Positions 1 to 5,497 of a stretch of DNA of 6,785 bases are shown here, piece after piece. Origin of the DNA: an uncultured Clostridia bacterium (lineage in GTDB: Bacteria > Bacillota > Clostridia > HGM11514); assembly GCA_902478725.1 (NCBI GenBank), contig CABSMD010000143.1:1-6785 (forward strand), written 5' to 3'. Position 1 is the stretch's first letter; each line of letters begins with the position of its first letter. A model generated the notes under the pieces. The model had not been told where the DNA came from and searched no databases. It saw only the letters and a list, made by a program, of their open reading frames with translations. The translations under genes and the position numbers were made by a program.

Positions 1-49
1 ACGAGATCTAGTACGGTCTCGTGGGCTCGGAGATGTGTATAAGAGACAG
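1..49 (+). other. Illumina Nextera i7 adapter left on the contig end (not genomic)
   Basis: Positions 1-7 (ACGAGAT) match the 3' end of the Illumina P7 primer. Positions 8-15 (CTAGTACG) sit exactly where the 8-base i7 index belongs and look like a standard Nextera index. Positions 16-49 match the Nextera read-2 transposase adapter, ending in the 19-bp Tn5 mosaic end AGATGTGTATAAGAGACAG at 31-49. The three parts are in the correct order with no gaps, so this is library adapter retained through assembly and not a natural Tn5 end. Genomic sequence starts at 50. The adapter happens to stay in frame with the downstream gene and supplies a false GTG start at 35. Confidence 0.97.
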
Positions 50-487
50 GCAGGAGGCGTCGAAGGTTTCCACCTTGTAACAGTGGCCCCCTCTGGAATT
101 ACCTTTGAAGCGGGAAAAAGCTATGCGATGAAGATTAAAATGAGGGCTTTAAAGCCGAGCAGCAACCCGGTTAAGGTGGAGAGTCTGTGGAGACCCCAAA
201 CCGGTTATACCTGCTTAACAATGGAAGACGTTAACGTAGAAATCTCTAAACCGTTTCGGCCGATAGTGAACTATCCGGCCAACTCCACGGAGTGGATGAC
301 GTTGGAGACCTCGCCATATGCAATCAAAGAGATTAAAAACCAATCAGGGACAAGTGTGCCCTCTGTGCATGTGACAGGAGGTAATCTTCCGTTTATTTAC
401 ATCCATAGTCAAAACGACATGGAAGGAAACAAGATGGAATACTACATCGAAAGCGCCTTCATCTATGAGGTGGATGATGGGACGAGT
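50..487 (+). other. Truncated carbohydrate-binding-like jelly-roll module
   Basis: Residues about 6-150 look like the later strands of a CBM4/9/16/22-type beta-sandwich. There is a GKSYAMKIKMRA strand (the usual 'aGktY..s...ra' pattern), a central W-M-T-LE strand, a PFIYIHSQND strand and a closing YYIESAFIYEV strand, the position where these modules normally end with 'yyiDdv.ly'. The first strands and any signal peptide are cut off by the contig end. Its expected role is binding glycan and keeping the enzyme on its substrate. The family assignment rests on strand pattern only, and the ligand is unknown. Confidence 0.5.
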
Positions 488-3400
488 GACACAAAACTTC
501 CTCCGGTTATCCAGTCTTTGCGGATAGAGGGTACATCCTTGGTGGGAAGCACACTGACGGCGGCAGCCGTAGTGAACGATCCCAACGGCGACGAGTTAGA
601 TCCGACCACCTACGAGTGGCAGCGGTTTGTAAACAATGAATGGATAACTATTGCGGGCGCGACGCAGCAGACCTATACTACTACCGAAGATGATATGGGA
701 AAGAATATCCGCGTCATTGCAACCCCGCATTCGAAGGCAGAGCCGAAAGATGGTACGCCTGTAACCTCAAGCGCATTCGGTCCAATCGGCACAGAGCTGG
801 TGACTTCGGAGTTCTATGTAGCCCCAGATGGAAACGACGGTAATCCCGGTACACTTGCAAGTCCCTTCGCTTCGGTGACAAAGGCGCGGGACACCATTCG
901 GGCGCTGAAAGACAGCCTTCCGGCGGGGCAGATCAACGTATATATCCGTGGCGGGGATTACGTGCTTGACAGCGCGGTCACATTCGGCGCTCAGGATTCC
1001 GGCACGGATAGCAAGCCGATCGTGTACCAGGCATATAACGGAGAGATGGTTCGGTTTATCGGCGGGACAAAGATCAATAATTCCAGGGTATCGAAGGTAA
1101 CGGATGCTGCTGTCTTAAACCGTGTACTCGATAAACAGGCCAAAGACTGTCTCATGCAGATAGATCTGAGCGAGCTGCCGGGCACCCTGGATCCGATCCC
1201 CGATCACGGGTATGCCCTGACGGATAGCAATTCGAGTGAAACACAGCAAACGGTGCGCGATTACAAGCCAGTTGAAATCTATATTGGCGGGGAAGCGCTG
1301 AAAAAATCGCGCTGGCCCAACGATGAGCCGGGTACCGGCTATGTGAGGACGGGCAAGGCAACATATGACACTGCTGAATATAAGATAAAACCATTTACCG
1401 TAGAGTATACCGATACGGACAACAGGACGGCGAGGTGGTCGCCGGAATCGTTAAAAGACTTGTATCTAACCGGATTTATCGCAAACGACTGGGCCGGTGT
1501 TACCCATAAGATCGCTTCGCTTGATACGGATGCAAAGACGCTGACGAGCGTAAACGGCACCTCTTATACACCATCGGCGAACCACAGGCTGTATTTCTGG
1601 AATATATTAGAAGAGATCGACATGCCCGGGGAATCCTATATCGACCGCACGAACAAGATTGCGTACTTCTATCCCGCAAATGATGCGGCGACAGAGGAGA
1701 TCTATGTATCCACACTCGAGTCAAATATGTTCCAGTTTAACAGCGTATCCAATGTAACGGTCAAAGATCTGAATTTTTGTTATACAGTCGGCAATGGTAT
1801 CAACGCTTCCAGTGTAGACCGTTTCACGATCGACGGTGTAACGGTAGCGCACACCTCATCCAACGGTATTTCGATCAGCGGAACGAACAGTACGGTCAAA
1901 AACAGCCATGTCTATGATACCGGCGCAGGCGGGATATCGATCAATGGAGGGAACCGAACGACACTGACAAACGGAAATATGCGGGCTGAAAATAATCGCA
2001 TCCACAGTGTCACCCGCGTGTACAATGCGTATAAGCCGGCATTGGCTATGAACGGCGTAGGAACAACGGCAAGAAACAATGAAATCTATGACGGGCCACA
2101 CCAGATTGTAACGATGAACGGCAATGATCTCATATTTGACAAGAACGAGGTATACAACGCCGTCATGGACGCGTCGGACATGGGCGCCATATACTGGGGA
2201 CGCGACCCGAGCGCGATGGGTTACCGGATTACGAACAATTATTTCCACCATATTGGCAATAAATACGGCGGATACGGGCAGCAGTCAATCTTCTGGGACG
2301 ACGGAGCGATGGGTCCATACGTATACGGGAATATTTTTTTCCAAGGTTCTCTGACCACAGAGCAGGGCGGGACGACCAACAATAGCTTTGCAATGAAAAC
2401 AAATGGCGGGCAGTATGCCCATATAGAGAACAATATTTTTGTTGACAGCCCCCGAACCGTCTGGTTCCAGGATTGGGTCAACGGAGGAAACGTCACCGGG
2501 TTTACCGGCAATCAGCAGGGCATGTGGTGGTTATGGATCATGGATTGCACTACGGCAAGAGCCGGCACGAACGCCTGGAGCAAGCTCAAAGGCAATGTAG
2601 TTGACTTTGAAAGTGAGACTTGGGTGAATCACTACAAGGATTCGCAGTGGAAGGATATGTGGCGTATATTCAACAGCAATATCTGCACTACGGCAAGGGG
2701 ATATTTTAATAGCGACCCGGAAAAGAAAGAGCTGCTGGATATGGCGAAGACCATGGCGCCGTCCAAAACTAACATTTTCCGCGACAATGTCTCGATCAAG
2801 GTGGCGCAGGGTGCACCAGACGGCGATCCCTATTTCGGCAATGCTACCGGCAACGCAGGATTCCGGCGGGATAATGATAAATTGCCGTCGGGTGAATCGA
2901 TGTTTGTGGAATACGGCAAGGATTTCAAACTGACAGACGCCGGATTGGCTGAAGTACGTAAGACAATACCGGATTTTGAAAATATAGACACTGCAAGCAT
3001 TGGTCTGCAGTCCTATCAGGACAACGGCGTTACCCGTTATGTAGGCGGTCGTGTACCATCTGCCTCTAACCCGCGGATCAATGGCGTCCTGTCAAAGGGT
3101 AATTATGCGATGGCCAACTATACCTTTACCGATCCGGATGGCGATAGAGAGGGCGTTTCCAAGATTATATGGTACATCAGCAACAGCGAAAACGGCACCT
3201 ACACGAAGATTTCAGGAAAAGAGGGCAAGAACCTGCTGATCGATGAATCCTATGTGGGTCGGTACATTAAGTACGAAGTCACTCCATACGATCACAATAT
3301 GCTCTATGGCGAGACGATCCAGTCACAGCCTGCACTGATCCTGCAAACTTCACCGGTTGACAAATCCGCGCTCAGCGAAGCGCTGCTGGCGGCAAACAAA

Positions 3401-5482
3401 TTGCTGGCCGATGCGGTTGTCGGTAACGAAGTAGGGCAATTCCCTCAGAAAGCGAAGGATGATCTGGAGGCCGCGATCAATCAGGCGCAGTCGGTGGCTG
3501 ACAATCCTTCGGTATCCCAGTACGAAGTCAACGAAACGGTAACGGAGCTTAACAACGCGATTAGAAAGTTCAACCTTTCAAAGATCACCGCAACCGACAA
3601 GCTGGATACGAACATTTCACGCATGGCGGTCAACTCTTTGCTGGCTGACACCACCCATTGGACGGTACCAAACTCTCCGGACAAGGTGGCGTTTACCAAC
3701 GGTTCGATGGTGCTGGGAGCGAACGGAGGCGCCGAGTTTACCCTGGCAAACTACAATGCCGGTAAATTTAAAAATACGGAATTCACCTTCAAGATGAAGC
3801 TGGAGAAGGTAGCGGGAATCGAAGGCGATACCTGGGCCGGAATCTATCTGAGACAGGGCAGTCCGGATTCTAAGGTCTGGTCGAACAATAGCGGGTATAT
3901 GGTAGACATCAAAGGAGATATCATTAATATCCAAAAATATGCGGGTAGCGGCGGAATCTACGAAACGGTTGATAACAACGCGATAGAATATGGGAAAGAA
4001 TACCTGGTCACCGTCGGAGCGTATGACCTGGAGGAAGAGAATAAGGTTGCGCTCATCGTGACGGTGAACGGAGCAGAGATTTATAGCACAACCATGACCG
4101 AAGCGGACTTGTATGGGCAGGAAGGATATCTGGGCTTCAGTGCGGGGCATGGGAAATTGACTATTTCACCTGTTGTTGCAGACAAAACCGAATTAAACGC
4201 GACGCTTGCGGAAGCGACGGCATTTCTTGCAAAGGCGGAGGCTGGCAGTAACTATGGGCAGTACCCGCAGACAGTGCTTGATGCGCTGACGGCAGCCAAA
4301 ACGGCGGCAGAGCTGGTTGCGGCCGACGGAGACGCGGTACAGTATGACGTGGACAGGGCCGCACTTGCGATGAAGGAAGCGCGTGCAGATGCCAAAGCGG
4401 CAGTGGTTGCAAGCGGAACGATTTCTGCCAACGGAACCGGCGACCTGAACTATGATGTGGGCAATGGGGAGCTGACGCTTTTAAACGGCGTGACCAATTA
4501 TGTCCTGCAGACCGATACGGCGCGTGCGATGCCGGGGTTAACGGTGAATACCCAAACAGCATCGGGCAATGTTGTACTGCGGATCGAAAAAGGAACCAAT
4601 CTTTCAGGCAATGGCTGGAGCGGCGGCCTGCTCCTGCCGGGCCAAAAAGGGAAGACAGTAGCCTATAAAAACAGCGCCGGAAACAGTATAGAGGTAAGCC
4701 GAAGCATACAGGAGGACAGCTTTGCAGCCGCAAACGCCGCCCTACCAAACGGAGGAATCGTCAAGCTGAACGCCGGTAACGACATTGTTATTTATACCAC
4801 TTATCTGACAGAACTGGTTACCTTCACAAAAACAAGCGAACCCATGATAAATCCCCCGGCCGGGCCGGGACCGGGCACGGGTACGACAGGGAACGGCAGT
4901 ATTTACAGTACAGGCAGTAGCGGCCTGCTGCTGGGTGGCACGGAACCGGTTATAAAGTTTACGGACATAGCCGGTCACTGGGCCCAAAATGATATTGAAG
5001 AGATGTTCCGCCGCGGTATTGTAAGCGGTGTAACGGAAACGACGTTTGAGCCGGATCGAAGCATATCGCGGGCGGAATTTGCAACCCTGGTGGCCAAGGC
5101 GCTGCAACTGTCCAGCAATGTTTCAGCTGGATTTGTAGATGTGAGCGAACGGGAGTGGTATGCGCCGTATGTAAACGCGGCGGCCAGCGCGGGGCTGATC
5201 GTCGGTTCTGACGGGTATTTCCGGCCTGACGACTTGATAACCCGGGAAGAAATGGCGGTCATTGTCGTAAAATCTCTCGCGTTTGTGGGCAAAACAGCCG
5301 GAAGCGGTGAAATCGATAAATTCGCGGATAAAGACACGATATCGGAATGGGCAAAACCCTTTGTAGACCAGGCGGCGAGCATCGGCCTGATCAAGGGCGT
5401 GACGCCGGACACCTTTGACGGACGTTCGAACACCACCCGCGCACAGGCAGTAAGCGTCATCAAGCGCCTGTTGGACTATTGA
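50..5482 (+). CDS. SLH-anchored multi-module surface protein with GH141-like right-handed beta-helix (5'-truncated)
   Basis: Large cell-surface protein, probably a wall-attached polysaccharide-degrading enzyme; about 1,810 residues are present and the N-terminus is missing. Residue numbers here count from the false GTG at 35, so genomic residues begin at 6. Modules: carbohydrate-binding-like jelly-roll 6-150; Ig-like 156-251; right-handed beta-helix about 260-1000; Ig-like 1013-1102; FIVAR-like 1109-1179; concanavalin-like sandwich about 1205-1380; FIVAR-like 1383-1458; unrecognised domain about 1459-1603; Gly/Pro/Ser linker 1604-1639; SLH domains 1640-1690, 1700-1750 and 1763-1815. The helix opens with FYVAPDGNDGNPGT and carries DMGAIYWGRD and FWDDG, as in GH141-like proteins, a family with a characterised alpha-L-fucosidase. 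A signal peptide and the start of the first module must lie upstream of the contig. The stop TGA is at 5480-5482, 15 bp before a GH95 gene, so the two are probably co-transcribed. Surface location is well supported; the exact enzyme activity is inferred. Confidence 0.93.
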   Translation, partial: AGGVEGFHLVTVAPSGITFEAGKSYAMKIKMRALKPSSNPVKVESLWRPQTGYTCLTMEDVNVEISKPFRPIVNYPANSTEWMTLETSPYAIKEIKNQSGTSVPSVHVTGGNLPFIYIHSQNDMEGNKMEYYIESAFIYEVDDGTSDTKLPPVIQSLRIEGTSLVGSTLTAAAVVNDPNGDELDPTTYEWQRFVNNEWITIAGATQQTYTTTEDDMGKNIRVIATPHSKAEPKDGTPVTSSAFGPIGTELVTSEFYVAPDGNDGNPGTLASPFASVTKARDTIRALKDSLPAGQINVYIRGGDYVLDSAVTFGAQDSGTDSKPIVYQAYNGEMVRFIGGTKINNSRVSKVTDAAVLNRVLDKQAKDCLMQIDLSELPGTLDPIPDHGYALTDSNSSETQQTVRDYKPVEIYIGGEALKKSRWPNDEPGTGYVRTGKATYDTAEYKIKPFTVEYTDTDNRTARWSPESLKDLYLTGFIANDWAGVTHKIASLDTDAKTLTSVNGTSYTPSANHRLYFWNILEEIDMPGESYIDRTNKIAYFYPANDAATEEIYVSTLESNMFQFNSVSNVTVKDLNFCYTVGNGINASSVDRFTIDGVTVAHTSSNGISISGTNSTVKNSHVYDTGAGGISINGGNRTTLTNGNMRAENNRIHSVTRVYNAYKPALAMNGVGTTARNNEIYDGPHQIVTMNGNDLIFDKNEVYNAVMDASDMGAIYWGRDPSAMGYRITNNYFHHIGNKYGGYGQQSIFWDDGAMGPYVYGNIFFQGSLTTEQGGTTNNSFAMKTNGGQYAHIENNIFVDSPRTVWFQDWVNGGNVTGFTGNQQGMWWLWIMDCTTARAGTNAWSKLKGNVVDFESETWVNHYKDSQWKDMWRIFNSNICTTARGYFNSDPEKKELLDMAKTMAPSKTNIFRDNVSIKVAQGAPDGDPYFGNATGNAGFRRDNDKLPSGESMFVEYGKDFKLTDAGLAEVRKTIPDFENIDTASIGLQSYQDNGVTRYVGGRVPSASNPRINGVLSKGNYAMANYTFTDPDGDREGVSKIIWYISNSENGTYTKISGKEGKNLLIDESYVGRYIKYEVTPYDHNMLYGETIQSQPALILQTSPVDKSALSEALLAANKLLADAVVGNEVGQFPQKAKDDLEAAINQAQSVADNPSVSQYEVNETVTELNNAIRKFNLSKITATDKLDTNISRMAVNSLLADTTHWTVPNSPDKVAFTNGSMVLGANGGAEFTLANYNAGKFKNTEFTFKMKLEKVAGIEGDTWAGIYLRQGSPDSKVWSNNSGYMVDIKGDIINIQKYAGSGGIYETVDNNAIEYGKEYLVTVGAYDLEEENKVALIVTVNGAEIYSTTMTEADLYGQEGYLGFSAGHGKLTISPVVADKTELNATLAEATAFLAKAEAGSNYGQYPQTVLDALTAAKTAAELVAADGDAVQYDVDRAALAMKEARADAKAAVVASGTISANGTGDLNYDVGNGELTLLNGVTNYVLQTDTARAMPGLTVNTQTASGNVVLRIEKGTNLSGNGWSGGLLLPGQKGKTVAYKNSAGNSIEVSRSIQEDSFAAANAALPNGGIVKLNAGNDIVIYTTYLTELVTFTKTSEPMINPPAGPGPGTGTTGNGSIYSTGSSGLLLGGTEPVIKFTDIAGHWAQNDIEEMFRRGIVSGVTETTFEPDRSISRAEFATLVAKALQLSSNVSAGFVDVSEREWYAPYVNAAASAGLIVGSDGYFRPDDLITREEMAVIVVKSLAFVGKTAGSGEIDKFADKDTISEWAKPFVDQAASIGLIKGVTPDTFDGRSNTTRAQAVSVIKRLLDY
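500..787 (+). other. Ig-like bacterial surface module, copy 1
   Basis: Residues 156-251. The pattern is a 'GTSLVGSTLTAAAVVNDPNGDE' type start (hallmark G..L.G..L.....v.D.dGD.), then YEWQR, an IAGAT..TYT strand, DDMGKNIRVIATPHS and a closing TSSAFGPI. This is the common Gram-positive extracellular Ig-like fold with the W.....IaGAt...Y....D.Gk.irv..tP signature. It usually acts as a spacer between catalytic and binding modules. A second, more diverged copy follows the beta-helix, so the catalytic domain is flanked by two of them. Confidence 0.75.
812..3034 (+). other. Right-handed parallel beta-helix catalytic domain, GH141-like
   Basis: Residues about 260-1000. The opening strand FYVAPDGNDGNPGT, followed by SPFASVTKARDTIRAL and INVYIRGGDYVL, is the standard start of pectate-lyase-like beta-helix enzymes. 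SRWPND near residue 425 matches the 'a R-W/Y-P-N' loop of GH141-like proteins. Residues about 560-830 form regular coils (VTVKDLNF, FTIDGVTVAH, STVKNSHVYD, ARNNEIYD, LIFDKNEVYN, YRITNNYFHHIG, YVYGNIFF, AHIENNIFVD). DMGAIYWGRD (from D715) and FWDDG (D755, D756) are the conserved acidic segments and are the candidate catalytic residues. The domain closes with KDFKLTDAGL...DFENIDTASIGL, the usual tail of this family. A pectate lyase or epimerase activity cannot be excluded from sequence alone, but the acidic segments favour a glycoside hydrolase. Confidence 0.75.
3071..3340 (+). other. Ig-like bacterial surface module, copy 2
   Basis: Residues 1013-1102. It has the same plan as the module at 500-787: PRINGVLSKGNYAMANYTF, then a DPDGDREG turn, an IIWYIS strand, a TKISG strand, ESYVGRYIKYEVTPYD and closing SQPALI. 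The match to copy 1 is at the level of fold signature (D.dGD, W, D/E..G..i...vtP), not close identity, so the two are old duplicates or independent acquisitions. It probably links the beta-helix to the helical and lectin-like region downstream. Confidence 0.68.
3359..3571 (+). repeat. FIVAR-like three-helix module, copy 1
   Basis: Residues 1109-1179 are predicted all-helical. They start DKSALSEALLAANKLL, pass through GQFPQKAKDDLEAAINQAQSV and SQYEVNETVTELNNAI, and end RKF. This is the typical FIVAR pattern found in Gram-positive wall proteins, where such modules act as spacers or sugar/matrix-binding elements. Copy 2 at 4181-4408 keeps the same landmarks: G-Q-F/Y-P-Q in the loop after helix 1 and Q-Y-E/D-V before helix 3. 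Confidence 0.7.
3647..4171 (+). other. Concanavalin-like beta-sandwich module between the two FIVAR modules
   Basis: Residues about 1205-1380. The segment is beta-rich: EFTFKMKLEK, WAGIYLRQG, SGYMVDIKGDIINIQKY, KEYLVTVGAYD, KVALIVTVNGAEIYS and EGYLGFSAGHGKLTIS. This order (amphipathic strand, W.gi.lR, gY.vdi..d.i.l.k, g....v.vga.., v.l.vNG..i.., eGy.gf..g...l..i) fits the LamG / DUF1080-like concanavalin superfamily. Such modules usually bind glycans and sometimes hydrolyse them. No catalytic motif is obvious, so a binding role is the safer reading. Confidence 0.55.
4181..4408 (+). repeat. FIVAR-like three-helix module, copy 2
   Basis: Residues 1383-1458, very Ala-rich and helical. It starts DKTELNATLAEATAFLAKAE, has the GQYPQ loop, TAAKTAAELV, then QYDVDRAALAMKEARADAKAAV. 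It aligns by landmarks with the module at 3359-3571, so the concanavalin-like domain is bracketed by two FIVAR modules. Confidence 0.68.
4409..4843 (+). other. Unrecognised domain before the wall anchor
   Basis: Residues about 1459-1603. I do not recognise a family. It seems beta-rich in its first two thirds (LNYDVGNGELTLLNG, NYVLQTDTA, SGNVVLRIEKGTNLSGNGWSGGLLLPG), followed by a mixed part (IEVSRSIQEDSFAAANAALPNGG) and two closing strands (IVKLNAGNDIVIYTTYLTELVTFTK). The reading frame is uninterrupted and composition matches the rest of the gene, so it is real protein. Position between a FIVAR module and the Gly/Pro/Ser linker suggests a binding or spacer module. Confidence 0.5.
4952..5479 (+). 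repeat. Three SLH (S-layer homology) domains, cell-wall anchor
   Basis: SLH1 is residues 1640-1690 (starts FTDIAGHWAQNDI, motif SRAE at 1678-1681). SLH2 is 1700-1750 (starts FVDVSEREWYAPYV, motif TREE at 1736-1739). SLH3 is 1763-1815 (starts FADKDTISEWAKPFV, motif TRAQ at 1801-1804). Three SLH copies at the extreme C-terminus form the usual pseudo-trimer that binds pyruvylated secondary cell-wall polymer. This places the protein on the outside of a Gram-positive-type wall. A Gly/Pro/Ser/Thr-rich linker at residues 1604-1639 precedes it and gives reach from the wall. Confidence 0.96.
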
Positions 5483-5483
5483 T

Positions 5484-5488
5484 GGGAG
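5484..5488 (+). promoter_or_regulatory. Shine-Dalgarno site of the GH95 gene
   Basis: GGGAG lies 9 bases before the GTG at 5498, a normal spacing. An in-frame TGA at 5489-5491 rules out any start further upstream. A second purine-rich stretch, AGGTGAGGAG at 5496-5505, overlaps the GTG itself and could only serve a later start. The next in-frame ATG (5537) would remove the positively charged residues of the signal peptide, so the GTG is preferred. Confidence 0.65.
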
Positions 5489-5497
5489 TGATATGAG

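Noticed and set aside
35..49. GTG at 35 as the true start of the large protein
   Set aside because: It lies inside the adapter mosaic end, with no ribosome-binding site and no signal peptide; the coding frame is simply open through the adapter.
31..49. Natural Tn5 transposon end or insertion
   Set aside because: The 19-bp mosaic end is directly preceded by the Illumina-specific adapter, an index and the P7 tail, which do not occur in natural Tn5.
3617..4748. Minus-strand open frames of 177 and 195 codons
   Set aside because: They mirror the concanavalin-like, FIVAR and unassigned domains; their translations are Arg/Pro/Ser/His-rich with no domain pattern.
4853..4880. GC-rich palindrome (CCCGGCCGGG at 4855-4864) as a terminator or regulatory hairpin
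   Set aside because: It encodes the Pro/Gly linker, has no T-run after it and sits in the middle of an intact gene.
5483..5497. Separate promoter or terminator between the two genes
   Set aside because: Only 15 bases, filled by the ribosome-binding site and an in-frame stop; no hairpin with T-run and no -35/-10 pair fits.
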